A stretch of 64,000 bases of DNA from an uncultured Alistipes sp. (GCA_910577475.1 CAJTLJ010000001.1:186001-250000), one strand, 5' to 3'; shown: positions 17,913 through 27,044, counted from the first letter of the stretch. Made by a program: numbers and translations. The notes: generated from the sequence alone by a model not told the origin.

Positions 17913-18424
17913 AGCATCGAGATTTTGGAGACGAAGAGCTGCGAAGTCAGCCAGACGAAGCAGACCGTAACCAGCGTGCTGACGACGAAGCGGATCAGCA
18001 CGAAGGGCAGCAGCGACCACGAGAGGCTTTCGAGCAGAAAGAAGGCGAGGTGGTGCAGCGCCACGAACGAGAAGAGGTAGAGCATGAAGGAGTAGTTGCC
18101 CAGCCTCCACACCGTCGGCACGCCGCCTTCGCGGACATTTTCCTTGCCGCAGGCCGATTGCAGCACGGCCCGCCGCGTGAAGGCGGAGAGAAGGGTTACG
18201 GCCGTATTGATCCCTTCGAGCCCCATGGCCCAGTCCGTCACGATCCCGGTCGCCAGACCGCACAGCAGCATGACGATGGGGGGGGTCTCCATCGGCAGCA
18301 GCGCGATGAAGGCGATGTAGACCAGCGGCGAGAGGTAGATGCTCACCGCCAGGTTGTCGAACAGAAAGGTCTGGAAAAGCACCGAGACCAGAAACAGCAG
18401 GGCGTAAAAGAGTATGCGGACCAT
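17909..18424 (-). CDS. mreD: Rod-shape determining membrane protein MreD
   Basis: The 171-residue protein has five or so hydrophobic spans (MVRILFYALLFLVSVLFQTFLFDNL at the N-terminus, then pairs around residues 30-60, 95-120 and 135-165). Small polytopic MreD proteins couple MreB/MreC to the synthases. Identification rests on size, hydropathy and its place directly between mreC (next base) and mrdA (4-bp overlap). Confidence 0.9.
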   Translation of the reverse strand: MVRILFYALLFLVSVLFQTFLFDNLAVSIYLSPLVYIAFIALLPMETPPIVMLLCGLATGIVTDWAMGLEGINTAVTLLSAFTRRAVLQSACGKENVREGGVPTVWRLGNYSFMLYLFSFVALHHLAFFLLESLSWSLLPFVLIRFVVSTLVTVCFVWLTSQLFVSKISML

Positions 18425-19270
18425 TTATCGATAGCGTTTTTTGAGTTTGGCCTCCAGCCCCCGCAGCTCCTCGAAATCGCGGCTGCGGGCCAGAATCACA
18501 TCCGAGAGGGCGCTCATGTCGGCGGCCAGCCGGACGCGGACCGTGTAGTAGGTCTTGGTCTCGTTCAGGGAGAAGCTCTCCACCGTTCCGATCGGAATAT
18601 CGGCGGGGAAATAGTCCGAGAAGCCGGTCGAGATCACCTCGTCGCCCACGTGGATGTCGGCATACTTGGAGAGCTCGTCCATCGTCACGTAGCGGCTGTC
18701 GGTCCCCGACCAGCGCACCGAGCCGTAGTAGGCCGGATCGTTGCGCAGCTTGCCGCTGGCCTGGAAATGGGGGCTGAGGATCGAAAGCGCCACGGCATAG
18801 TTCTTCGACACGCTGACGATGTATCCCGCCATGGCACCGTTGGCGGCCAGCAGGGCCATGTCGGACTCCACGCCCTCCTTCGCTCCGCGGTCGATGACGA
18901 TGAAGTTCCGCGAACGGTTGATGCTGCTCGCCGTCACCTGTGCGGTGGTGTAGAAGTAGGGAAGCGTGTCCGCCGCATCGGCCAGCACCTCCAGCCGCCC
19001 TTCGTTCTCGGCGGCCCGATAGCGGGCCAGCTCTTCCTCCAGCGAGATGATGCGCTCGCTCAGCCGCCGGTTTTCGGAGCCCAGCGAGCAGAAGTGGCGC
19101 ACCCGCGTGAAGAGCCCCTGCACACCGCCCACCACCTGGTTCGAGCGGGTGAGCAGCCGGGCCTGGGTATAGGCGTTCGACTGGGCGTAGTGGTTCAGCG
19201 CCAGCACCTCGAAAAGAATGAAGAGCACCGCCACGTAGACGCTGCGTATGAATTCGAACAGCTTCTGCAA
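18425..19270 (-). CDS. mreC: Rod-shape determining protein MreC
   Basis: MreC is a periplasmic scaffold anchored by one N-terminal span. I propose a TTG start at 19270, giving 281 residues beginning (M)QKLFEFIRSVYVAVLFILFE, directly followed by the membrane span. The alternative ATG at 19384 adds 38 Arg/Pro-rich residues unlike the family. A coiled coil (NRRLSERIISLEEELARYRAAE) follows at about residues 70-90, then the beta domain with FIVIDRGAKEGVESDMALL. It abuts mreD with no gap. Confidence 0.9.
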   Translation of the reverse strand: MQKLFEFIRSVYVAVLFILFEVLALNHYAQSNAYTQARLLTRSNQVVGGVQGLFTRVRHFCSLGSENRRLSERIISLEEELARYRAAENEGRLEVLADAADTLPYFYTTAQVTASSINRSRNFIVIDRGAKEGVESDMALLAANGAMAGYIVSVSKNYAVALSILSPHFQASGKLRNDPAYYGSVRWSGTDSRYVTMDELSKYADIHVGDEVISTGFSDYFPADIPIGTVESFSLNETKTYYTVRVRLAADMSALSDVILARSRDFEELRGLEAKLKKRYR

Positions 19271-19463
19271 AATCGTTGAATTTCTTTCGTCCGTTTCTCG
19301 CCTCGGCAGAGCTCGAATTCCATTCGGCTCTGCACCCGGCTTATCGAAACGGGTCCTCCTTGAATCGAAATAAAGCCGGCGCAAACAGAATGCAGGAATC
19401 CGTCTCCGCCGGCAGGGTAATCGGCCTTCGCCCTCCCCGAATGGAACCGTCCGCCGCGGACGC

Positions 19464-20483
19464 CTACTTCATCAGGAAGGAGAAACCGTTGATGTTTTTC
19501 AGGGCGATGCCCGTACCGCGGGCCACGGCGCGCAGCGGGTCCTCGGCGATGTGGAACGGGATGCCCGTCTTCTCGCTCAACCGCTTGTCGAGCCCCTTGA
19601 GCAGGGCGCCGCCGCCGGCCAGGTAGATACCGTTCTTCACGATATCGGCGTAGAGCTCGGGCGGCATGGTTTCGAGCACCTTCATCAGGGCAGCGTCCAG
19701 CTTGACGAGCGACTTCTCGAGTGCATAGGCGATCTCGTTGTAGTTCAGCGAGATGGTCTGCGGCAGAAAGGTGAGCATGTTGGGACCCGTCACCTCGAAA
19801 TCCTCGGGTGCCTCCTCCAGTTCGGGCACCGCTGCGCCGATGGCGCACTTGATGGCCTCGGCCGTACGCTCGCCGATGCGGATATTGTGCTGCTGGCGCA
19901 CGTAGTTCTGAATATCGGTCGTGAAGACGTCGCCGGCCACGTTGATCGACTCCGAGCAGACGATGCCGCCCAGCGAGATGCAGGCGATCTCCGACGTACC
20001 GCCGCCGATATCGATCACCATGTTGCCCTCGGGAGCCTCGACGTCCAGACCGGCACCCAGAGCGGCCGCCATAGGCTCGTAGATCATGTAGACCTCGCGG
20101 CCGCCGGCGTGCTCGGCCGAGTCGCGCACGGCGCGGATCTCGACGTTGGTCGACCCCGAAGGGATGCAGACCACCATGCGGAGCGAGGGCGAGAAGAAGC
20201 TGCCCGAGGTCTTGACCTTCTTGATCATGCCGCGCAGCATGAGCTCCGTAGCGTTGAAATCGGCGATCACGCCGTCCTTGAGCGGACGGATGGTCTTGAT
20301 GTTGGGGTTCGTCTTTTCGTGCATGCGCCGCGCCTCGTGACCGATAGCCACCAGACGGCCCGAATGGACGTCCAGCGCCACGATCGAAGGTTCGTCGACC
20401 ACCACCTTGCCGTTATAGATAATCAGCGTATTGGCCGTACCGAGGTCAATCGCCAACTCCTGTGTCAAAGAAAAAAGTCCCAT
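19464..20483 (-). CDS. mreB: Actin-like cell-shape protein MreB
   Basis: MreB filaments guide lateral-wall synthesis. I start it at the ATG at 20483 (MGLFSLTQELAIDLGTANT), giving 339 residues. Phosphate-1 (AIDLGTANTLI), phosphate-2 (VIDIGGGTSEIACIS) and the adenosine motif (GIYLAGGGALL) are all present. It is the first gene of mreB-mreC-mreD-mrdA-rodA. A 193-bp gap to the proposed mreC start may hold processing or regulatory signals, but I see no strong hairpin. Confidence 0.98.
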   Translation of the reverse strand: MGLFSLTQELAIDLGTANTLIIYNGKVVVDEPSIVALDVHSGRLVAIGHEARRMHEKTNPNIKTIRPLKDGVIADFNATELMLRGMIKKVKTSGSFFSPSLRMVVCIPSGSTNVEIRAVRDSAEHAGGREVYMIYEPMAAALGAGLDVEAPEGNMVIDIGGGTSEIACISLGGIVCSESINVAGDVFTTDIQNYVRQQHNIRIGERTAEAIKCAIGAAVPELEEAPEDFEVTGPNMLTFLPQTISLNYNEIAYALEKSLVKLDAALMKVLETMPPELYADIVKNGIYLAGGGALLKGLDKRLSEKTGIPFHIAEDPLRAVARGTGIALKNINGFSFLMK

Positions 20484-20596
20484 AAATACGTATCGTATCG
20501 TTTTCGTTCCAGTCAATCGATTGATTCCCAACACCCGGCAAAGACCGCTTCCGGTCACTGCCCGCCTCAGGCCGGCGCCGGGCCGGGGAATACGCA

Positions 20597-20630
20597 CAAA
20601 GGTAGGAAAAAGATGGATACAATTTGCAAA
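20597..20630 (-). promoter_or_regulatory. Promoter of mreB
   Basis: The minus-strand -7 box TACCTTTG (20597-20604) has a TTTG at 20627-20630, 22 bp upstream. It leaves a leader of about 105 nt before the mreB ATG. Confidence 0.6.
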
Positions 20631-20672
20631 TTTTCCGGGTTTTTTATTTAATTTTGTATTACGAATTTTTTA

Positions 20673-21701
20673 ATGCGAACAATTCCGATGGATTTCAAAA
20701 TAATGCAAGGCGCCCGGTGCGCCGTGATCGGCTACGGCAGTTGGGCGACGGCTCTGGTAAAGGTGCTAACCGAGCGCGCGTGCGAAGTGGGCTGGTACGT
20801 CCGCAACCCCGAGGTGCTGGAGTCGCTGCTCGCCGAGGGCCGCAACCCCCGCTACCTCCAGGACGTGGAGTTCGACAGGGCGCGCATCCGCCCCTCCGAC
20901 GACCTGAACCGCGTGGTCGACGAGGCCGATGTCATCCTGCTGGCCGCCCCGTCGGCCTTTCTGAAAAGTTTTCTCGAACCGCTGACCGTCTCCCTGAAGG
21001 AAAAGTTCGTCCTCTCGGCCATCAAGGGGATCGTTCCCGACGACTACCAGACGATCGTGGAGTACCTCAGCAGCCGCTACGAACTGCAACCCAGCCAGAT
21101 CGGCATCATCACCGGCCCCTCGCACGCCGAGGAGGTGGCGCTCGAACGGCTCTCCTACCTCACCGTGGTCTGCCCCGATCCGGAGAACGCCCGCACGCTG
21201 GGCGAGATGTTCTCCACCCCCTACATCAAACTCTCCTACTCGACCGACCTCTACGGCGTGGAATATGCAACGGTGCTGAAGAACATCTATGCGCTGGCCG
21301 TCGGACTGGCCGTCGGACTGGGCTACGGAGACAATTTTCTGGCCGTGCTGATTTCGAACAGCGCGATGGAGATGAGCCGCTTTCTGAACGAGAGCGGTCC
21401 CGACTCGGACGGACGGAACACGCTGGTATCGGCCTATCTGGGCGACCTGCTGGTGACCTGCTACTCGGTCTTCAGCCGCAACCGGCGGCTGGGGCTGCTG
21501 ATCGGGCGCGGCAGCTCGGTCAAGGGGGCGCTGGCCGAGATGACAATGGTGGCCGAAGGCTATTACGCCGCCGACTGCATCCGCCACGTGAACCGCAAGC
21601 ACAAGGTAGAGATGCCCATCGCCGACATGGTGTACGAGGTCCTCTACCGCGGAGCATCGGCCCGCAAGGCCATGAAGGCACTGACGACTAAACTCATATA
21701 A
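20673..21701 (+). CDS. gpsA: Glycerol-3-phosphate dehydrogenase [NAD(P)+]
   Basis: GpsA reduces dihydroxyacetone phosphate to sn-glycerol 3-phosphate for phospholipid synthesis. The protein has 342 residues. The nucleotide-binding motif is VIGYGSWATALV, with Tyr and Ala where many homologues have Ala and Gly (GAGSWGTA). Further motifs are AIKGI, GPSHAEE and the catalytic Lys in ATVLKNIYALAVG. An internal Met at residue 6 or 11 is also possible as start. It lies 13 bp upstream of pgi. Confidence 0.95.
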   Translation: MRTIPMDFKIMQGARCAVIGYGSWATALVKVLTERACEVGWYVRNPEVLESLLAEGRNPRYLQDVEFDRARIRPSDDLNRVVDEADVILLAAPSAFLKSFLEPLTVSLKEKFVLSAIKGIVPDDYQTIVEYLSSRYELQPSQIGIITGPSHAEEVALERLSYLTVVCPDPENARTLGEMFSTPYIKLSYSTDLYGVEYATVLKNIYALAVGLAVGLGYGDNFLAVLISNSAMEMSRFLNESGPDSDGRNTLVSAYLGDLLVTCYSVFSRNRRLGLLIGRGSSVKGALAEMTMVAEGYYAADCIRHVNRKHKVEMPIADMVYEVLYRGASARKAMKALTTKLI

Positions 21702-21714
21702 AAAAGCATACTTT

Positions 21715-23046
21715 ATGAACGCAATCAAACTGGACATTTCGAAGTCGGGCATCGCAGTCCCGGCCGAAATGCAGCGCAAGGCCGAAGAGGCCAACGCCCT
21801 GCTGCACTCGAAGAAGGGTGCCGGCAACGACTTTCTGGGCTGGGTGAACCTCCCCTCGTCGATAGACGCCGCACAGATCGAAGCCATCCGCACGCAGGCT
21901 GCCAAGCTGCGCGAGAAGGCCGAAGTGATCGTCTGCATCGGAATCGGCGGCTCCTACCTGGGCGCCAAGGCGGTGCTGGAGGCGATGAGCGACTCCTTCA
22001 AGCTGCTCCACAAGAAACAGACGGAGCCCGTCGTGCTCTTTGCTGGCCAGAACATTTCGGAGGATTACACCGCCGAGCTGCTCGACGCCCTGAAGGAGTA
22101 CTCGATAGCCGCCATCGTGATCTCGAAATCGGGCACGACCACCGAACCCGCCATCGCCTTCCGCATCATCAAGGCCGAGATCGAGAAGCGCTACGGCAAG
22201 CAGGAGGCCGCCGAGCGCATCGTCGCCGTAACGGACCAGGCGCGCGGCGCCCTGAAGACCCTCTCGACGAACGAGGGCTACCCCACCTTCGTCATTCCGG
22301 ACGACGTGGGCGGCCGCTTCTCGGTGCTCACCCCGGTCGGACTGCTGCCGCTGGCCGCCGCCGGCGTCGACATCGCCGAGCTGGTGCGCGGTGCGCAGGA
22401 CATGGAGCGGGCCACGGCTGACGGCGTGCCCTTTGCCGAGAATCCCTCGGCCGTCTATGCGGCCGTGCGCAACATGCTCTACGAGCAGGGCAAGAAGATC
22501 GAGATTCTGGCCTCCTACGAGCCCAAGCTGCAATACGTGGGCGAGTGGTGGAAGCAGCTCTACGGCGAGAGCGAAGGCAAGCAGAGCAAGGGCATCTTCC
22601 CGGCCAGCGTCACCCTGACGGCCGACCTGCACTCGATGGGTCAGTACATCCAGGAGGGCGAGCGCCAGCTCTTCGAAACGGTGATCTCGGTAGCCGCTCC
22701 CGCCCGCGAAGTGGTGGTCGAGGCCGACAAGGAGAACCTCGACGGCCTGAATTTCCTGGCCGGCAAACGGATCTCGCAGATCAACCGGATGGCCGAGCTG
22801 GGCGTGCAGCTGGCCCACGTGGACGGCGGCGTACCCAACCTGCGGGTGGAGATTCCGGCCATCGACGAGTATGCGATCGGCGCGCTGATCTACTTCTTCG
22901 AGAAGGCCTGCGGCATCAGCGGCTATCTGCTGGGGGTCAACCCCTTCGACCAGCCCGGCGTGGAGGCTTACAAGAAGAACATGTTCGCCCTGCTGGACAA
23001 GCCCGGCTACGAGGAGGCTTCGAAAGCGATCAAGGCCCGACTGTAA
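21715..23046 (+). CDS. pgi: Glucose-6-phosphate isomerase
   Basis: Pgi interconverts glucose 6-phosphate and fructose 6-phosphate. The 443-residue protein belongs to the short bacterial branch. Visible motifs are the sugar-phosphate loop IGIGGSYLGAKA, SKSGTTTEPAIAF, and the C-terminal GVNPFDQPGVEAYKKNMF with the active-site Lys. It is co-transcribed with gpsA and followed by a strong terminator. Confidence 0.97.
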   Translation: MNAIKLDISKSGIAVPAEMQRKAEEANALLHSKKGAGNDFLGWVNLPSSIDAAQIEAIRTQAAKLREKAEVIVCIGIGGSYLGAKAVLEAMSDSFKLLHKKQTEPVVLFAGQNISEDYTAELLDALKEYSIAAIVISKSGTTTEPAIAFRIIKAEIEKRYGKQEAAERIVAVTDQARGALKTLSTNEGYPTFVIPDDVGGRFSVLTPVGLLPLAAAGVDIAELVRGAQDMERATADGVPFAENPSAVYAAVRNMLYEQGKKIEILASYEPKLQYVGEWWKQLYGESEGKQSKGIFPASVTLTADLHSMGQYIQEGERQLFETVISVAAPAREVVVEADKENLDGLNFLAGKRISQINRMAELGVQLAHVDGGVPNLRVEIPAIDEYAIGALIYFFEKACGISGYLLGVNPFDQPGVEAYKKNMFALLDKPGYEEASKAIKARL

Positions 23047-23061
23047 GCCGCACAGGTCACG

Positions 23062-23099
23062 AAAAAAAGGCTGTCTAACTCGATAGACAGCCTTTTTTT
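23062..23099. terminator. Bidirectional terminator between pgi and the NtrC-like gene
   Basis: The perfect 10-bp stem AGGCTGTCTA/TAGACAGCCT with a 6-nt loop is flanked by seven A on one side and seven T on the other, so it serves both convergent genes. Confidence 0.93.
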
Positions 23100-23111
23100 C
23101 GTGCCGCGGGG

Positions 23112-24245
23112 CTAACAATAGTTCTCCACATCCGCAAGCGTGATGGTATCGGCCGAGAGGATGGTCAGCCGCTCCATGACGTTGTGCAGCTCGCGGATAT
23201 TGCCGGTCCAGGGCATCGAACAGAGCCGGTCGAGCGCTTCGGGGTCGATAGACTTCTTCGGAATCCCCTGATCGGTGCCGATCTTGCCCAGAAAGTAGTC
23301 GACCAGCTGCGGGATGTCGGTCGCCCGGTCGCGCAGGGCCGGCACGCGAATCACGATGACGCTCAAGCGATGGTAGAGGTCCTCGCGAAAGTTGCCCTTG
23401 CGGATCTCCTCGCGCAGATCCTTGTTCGTCGCAGCCACCACACGCACGTCAACCTCCACATCCTTGTCGCTGCCCACACGGCTGATCTTGCTCTCCTGCA
23501 GGGCCCGGAGCACTTTCGCCTGGGCCGAAAGCGACATGTCGCCGATCTCGTCCATGAAGAGCGTCCCGCCGTCGGCCTGCTCGAACTTGCCTTTGCGCTG
23601 CTTGATGGCCGAGGTGAAGGCTCCCCGCTCGTGTCCGAAGAGTTCGCTTTCGATCAGCTCGGAGGGGATGGCGGCGCAGTTGACCTCGACGAAGGGCGAG
23701 GCGGCCCGGCGGCTCTCGGCATGCAGCCAGCGGGCCACGAGCTCCTTGCCCGTGCCGTTCTCGCCCGTAATCAGCACCCGGGCTTCGGAGGGGGCCACCT
23801 TGCCGATCAGGGTCTTCACCCGCTCGATGGCCGGAGAGGTCCCCACGATGGGCTCGACGGGTCCGCTGCGGGCGCGCCGGGCACGCGTCGGGCGGGCCGC
23901 CGGAGCGGAGGCAGGTTCGGCGGACGCCTCCACGGTGCGGTGGAGGGTTTTCAACAGACGGTTCATATCTATAGGACGGGTAAGATAGTCCTGCGCCCCA
24001 CTCTGCACGGCCCGGATCGCCGAATCGATGGTCGGCTCAGCGGCCAGCACGATGAAGGGGATCCCGGTCTGCGTCACGTCGCTGCCCTCCTCAGCGAGGA
24101 TGGCGTCGAAGTTTTTCCGCTCGCAGAGCCCCAGCGCCTCGTCGCGGCTCTCCACCCCCTCGGTCGAGAATCCTTCGTACTCCAGCCGCTCGCGCAAGGT
24201 GTTTCGCATACTTTTTGAATGATCCAGAATTAAAACCTTTGCCAT
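23112..24245 (-). CDS. NtrC-family sigma-54 activator with degenerate receiver and no HTH
   Basis: The protein has 377 residues. The N-terminal CheY-like domain (1-115) starts VLILDHSKSM, where the usual acidic pair is Asp-His. The place of the phospho-acceptor Asp reads AILAEEG, so a Glu seems to stand there. An AAA+ domain follows, with Walker A GENGTGKE, the sigma-54 loop GAFTSA instead of GAFTGA, Walker B LFMDEIGDM and the arginine-finger region. The protein ends right after the AAA+ lid (ADVENYC) with no Fis-type HTH. It may work without phosphorylation and without its own DNA contact. Monocistronic and convergent with pgi. Confidence 0.9.
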   Translation of the reverse strand: MAKVLILDHSKSMRNTLRERLEYEGFSTEGVESRDEALGLCERKNFDAILAEEGSDVTQTGIPFIVLAAEPTIDSAIRAVQSGAQDYLTRPIDMNRLLKTLHRTVEASAEPASAPAARPTRARRARSGPVEPIVGTSPAIERVKTLIGKVAPSEARVLITGENGTGKELVARWLHAESRRAASPFVEVNCAAIPSELIESELFGHERGAFTSAIKQRKGKFEQADGGTLFMDEIGDMSLSAQAKVLRALQESKISRVGSDKDVEVDVRVVAATNKDLREEIRKGNFREDLYHRLSVIVIRVPALRDRATDIPQLVDYFLGKIGTDQGIPKKSIDPEALDRLCSMPWTGNIRELHNVMERLTILSADTITLADVENYC

Positions 24246-24248
24246 AAA

Positions 24249-24279
24249 TTGTTTTTGTAAAAAAATTCCCTACTTTTGT
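24249..24279 (+). promoter_or_regulatory. Promoter of the DUF4290 gene
   Basis: TTG at 24249-24251 and TACTTTTGT at 24271-24279 are 19 bp apart. It leaves a leader of about 150 nt. Confidence 0.7.
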
Positions 24280-24437
24280 ACCAAAGTTACGACAGAATCC
24301 GCCTTGCGGCCAAATCCGCCCCGGAATCCGGAAAACACCGGAAGGCCAGGGCTTTTCGACGAAAAGAGAGCAGACAGAAAGACCGCACGGATCATATTTC
24401 GGAAGATTTGAAGCAACCCCGGAGGTTGCGTAATGCA

Positions 24438-25133
24438 ATGAGAAAAAACTACAACAACACGCGCAAGAAGTTATTCCTGCCCGAATACGGCCGCCATATC
24501 CACGAGATGGTCGACTCCCTGCTTGCCATCGGGGACCGGCGCGAGCGCAACCGCCAGGCGCGGGCCGTAATCGCCGTGATGGGCAACCTGTTTCCGCTGC
24601 TGCGGGACACGACCGACTTCACCCACAAGCTGTGGGACCACCTCTTCATCATGTCTGATTTCCAGCTCGATGTCGACTCGCCCTATCCGCGCCCCACGCG
24701 GCAGGAGCTGACCGTATCGCCCCATCCGCTGCGCTACTCGCAGAGCCGGATCGCCCACAAGCACTACGGCAAATACGTCGAGCAGATGATCCGCTCGCTG
24801 AGCCGGAATGACGACCCCGCCGTCGTGTCGCTCACGGTCGACAACCTGGCCCGCTACATGCGCACCAAGAGCTACGAATACAACCAGGAGCATCCCAACA
24901 ACGAGGTTATCCTGAAAGATATAAAACAGATGTCCGGAGGGACCATCGAAATAGACGAAGAGTCGATCAACAATCTCCGAAGCGACTACAAACAGCACCT
25001 TTCGCCGCGTCCGCAAAAGGGCCGCCAGCAGAACCAGTCGGCCCGGAACGGGTATCAGCAGCAGAAGTCGCGCAGCGGATATCAGCAGCGCGGCTACCAG
25101 AAAAACAACCGCCCCCACAATTCAGCGAAATAA
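24438..25133 (+). CDS. DUF4290 family protein
   Basis: The 231-residue cytoplasmic protein starts at the ATG at 24438 (MRKNYNNTRKKLFLPEYGRHI). An earlier ATG at 24276 would add 54 residues with no family character. The body (residues 1-185) matches the Bacteroidetes-specific DUF4290 family, with the conserved LPEYGRHIHEMV and NNEVILKDIKQMSGG. The tail (185-231) is Gln/Arg/Tyr-rich with repeated GYQQ and may bind RNA. Function unknown. Confidence 0.85.
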   Translation: MRKNYNNTRKKLFLPEYGRHIHEMVDSLLAIGDRRERNRQARAVIAVMGNLFPLLRDTTDFTHKLWDHLFIMSDFQLDVDSPYPRPTRQELTVSPHPLRYSQSRIAHKHYGKYVEQMIRSLSRNDDPAVVSLTVDNLARYMRTKSYEYNQEHPNNEVILKDIKQMSGGTIEIDEESINNLRSDYKQHLSPRPQKGRQQNQSARNGYQQQKSRSGYQQRGYQKNNRPHNSAK

Positions 25134-25159
25134 TTCGTCGTTTTTACGAAGAAATTCGT

Positions 25160-25168
25160 TATATTTGC
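25160..25168 (+). promoter_or_regulatory. -7 box upstream of the lipoprotein-lpxH-thyA-folA operon
   Basis: TATATTTGC matches the consensus exactly, 20 bp upstream of the lipoprotein ATG. No clear -33 partner is seen. Confidence 0.6.
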
Positions 25169-25188
25169 TTTAACTTTCACAAGCCAAG

Positions 25189-26304
25189 ATGAAGAAGATC
25201 CTTGTCATCGCGCTGACCGCCACGCTGTGCGGCTGCCAGTCGTCGAAACTGAAGATATCGGGCCGCTTCGTGGGCAACGAGGAGAAAACGGTCTATCTGG
25301 AACGCGCCTCACACCCGCAGCGGACGCTCGACTCCGCCCGGCTGGACGAGGCCGGCAATTTCCGGATGGAGATCAAGGGGGCGGAGCGCATGCCCGAGCT
25401 CTACAATCTGGTCTGCAATGGCGAGCGCATCCCCCTGCTGCTGAGCGGCGGCGACCGCATCGTCGTGGAGGCGCTGGGCAACCTGACGCGCAATTACACC
25501 GTGGAGGGAAGCGCCGAGTCGGATCTGCTGCGCACCTTCTATCAGTCCTACACCGACGGGGTGCGCAAACTGGACAAGCTGGCCGCCACCTACGCCCGCA
25601 CGACGGGCAGCGAGCGGCAGAGCGCCATCCGCAGCTACTCCGAGGAGTTCCGCCGCATCAAGCGCGACCAGCTGCGCTTCATCATCGAGAACAAGCATTC
25701 GCTGGCGGCCGTCTATGCGCTCTATCAGCGGCTGCCGGGCGATCCCTACCTCTTCAACGGCGAGAGCGACGTGATCTACTACCGCACCGTAGCCGAGGCG
25801 CTTCATGAGAGTTATCCCGAATCCGCATTCCTGAAGTCGCTGGAGAGCGACATCGAGAAGCTGGAGGCCCGCCGGGAGGTGCTGGCCAACGTGCGCGAGA
25901 GCGGCTACCCCGATCTCGAACTGACGGACATGTACGGAAAGAAGGTCCGGCTCTCGTCGCTCGACGGCAAGATGATCCTGCTGGAGTTCTGGTCGGCCGA
26001 ACTGGGCAACAGCAACGCCCTCAACGCCGAGCTGAAGCAGATCTACCACCGTTTCGCCGAGCGCGGATTCGAAATCTATCAGGTGGCCGTCGACCAGTCG
26101 AAGCCCGTCTGGATCAACGCCGTGCAGGAGCAGGAGCTGCCCTGGATATCGGTCAGCGACCTGCAGGGACGCAACTCGATCGCCTGCCGGCTCTACAACG
26201 TCGAGAAGCTGCCTACCAACTTCCTGATCGACCGTGGCGGCAACATCGTCGCCCGCGACCTGCACGGCAAATCGCTGGAACGGAAACTCGAAGAGTCGCT
26301 CTGA
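25189..26304 (+). CDS. DUF4369/thioredoxin-like lipoprotein without CXXC
   Basis: The 371-residue protein starts with a lipoprotein signal (MKKILVIALTATLCGCQSS, Cys16). Residues 20-120 resemble the DUF4369 beta domain and 230-371 a TlpA/AhpC-type thioredoxin fold (YPDLELTDMYGKKVRLSSLDGKMILLEFW in family style). The redox site that normally reads WCxxC is WSAELGNS here, so no catalytic cysteines remain. The cis-Pro region (KLPTNFLIDRGG) is kept. It probably acts as a binding or scaffold protein. Its stop overlaps the lpxH start by 1 bp, so it heads the operon. Confidence 0.85.
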   Translation: MKKILVIALTATLCGCQSSKLKISGRFVGNEEKTVYLERASHPQRTLDSARLDEAGNFRMEIKGAERMPELYNLVCNGERIPLLLSGGDRIVVEALGNLTRNYTVEGSAESDLLRTFYQSYTDGVRKLDKLAATYARTTGSERQSAIRSYSEEFRRIKRDQLRFIIENKHSLAAVYALYQRLPGDPYLFNGESDVIYYRTVAEALHESYPESAFLKSLESDIEKLEARREVLANVRESGYPDLELTDMYGKKVRLSSLDGKMILLEFWSAELGNSNALNAELKQIYHRFAERGFEIYQVAVDQSKPVWINAVQEQELPWISVSDLQGRNSIACRLYNVEKLPTNFLIDRGGNIVARDLHGKSLERKLEESL

Positions 26305-27044
26305 TGTTCTATTTCGCATCGGACATCCACCTCGGAGCCGGAACTCCCGCGGAACAGCGTGAAACGGAGCGGGTTTTCATCCGCTGGCTCGACCGCATAT
26401 CGGCCGATGCCGAAGCGGTTTTCCTACTGGGCGACCTCTTCGATTTCTGGTTCGAATACCGTCGCGTGGCACCCCAGGGGTGCGTCCGGGCGCTGGGCAA
26501 ACTGGCCGAGCTGACCGACCGCGGCATCCGCGTCGTGCTCTTCACCGGCAACCACGACATGTGGGTGGGCGACTACCTCGCCCGGGAGTGCGGAGTGGAG
26601 CTGCACACCGCCCCCGGCGAAGTGACCCTCGCTGGGAAAAGGCTCTTCCTGGCCCACGGCGACAACATGAACATCCGCCGCCAGCCCATGCTGCGGCTGA
26701 TGAACACCCTTTTCCGCTCCCGCACGCTGCGGTTCCTCTTCTCGTGGCTGGTCCATCCCGATATGGCGATGAAGTTCGGCCGCTGGTGGAGCGGCAAATC
26801 CCGCAAGTCGCACGGTCAGCACCCACCGACGGCGGCGATCACGGAGCCCCTGCGGGATTACGCCCGGCAATACGCCGAACGCCATCCGGAGGTGGACCTC
26901 TTCATCTTCGGGCACATGCACGTCGCCTGCGACCGCACCGGGGAGCGTCCCCGCGTCCTTCATCTGGGCAGCTGGGAGCGGACTCCGACCTATGCCGTGC
27001 TGGACGACGCCGGCATCCTGACCCTGAAAACCTTTACCCGATGA
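26304..27044 (+). CDS. lpxH: UDP-2,3-diacylglucosamine diphosphatase
   Basis: LpxH hydrolyses UDP-2,3-diacylglucosamine to lipid X in lipid A synthesis. The 246-residue protein shows the metallophosphoesterase motifs in order: DIHLG (7-11), GDLFDFW (42-48), GNHDMW (about 80-85), AHGDN and GHMH. An Arg-rich insertion (RRQPMLRLMNTLFRSRTLR) forms the cap over the substrate. Coupled to its neighbours by 1-bp and 4-bp overlaps. Confidence 0.95.
   Translation: MFYFASDIHLGAGTPAEQRETERVFIRWLDRISADAEAVFLLGDLFDFWFEYRRVAPQGCVRALGKLAELTDRGIRVVLFTGNHDMWVGDYLARECGVELHTAPGEVTLAGKRLFLAHGDNMNIRRQPMLRLMNTLFRSRTLRFLFSWLVHPDMAMKFGRWWSGKSRKSHGQHPPTAAITEPLRDYARQYAERHPEVDLFIFGHMHVACDRTGERPRVLHLGSWERTPTYAVLDDAGILTLKTFTR

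Noticed and set aside
26480..27040. Apparent fusion upstream of thyA
   Set aside because: The extra 187 residues are an lpxH shadow; thyA starts at 27041 with a 4-bp overlap.
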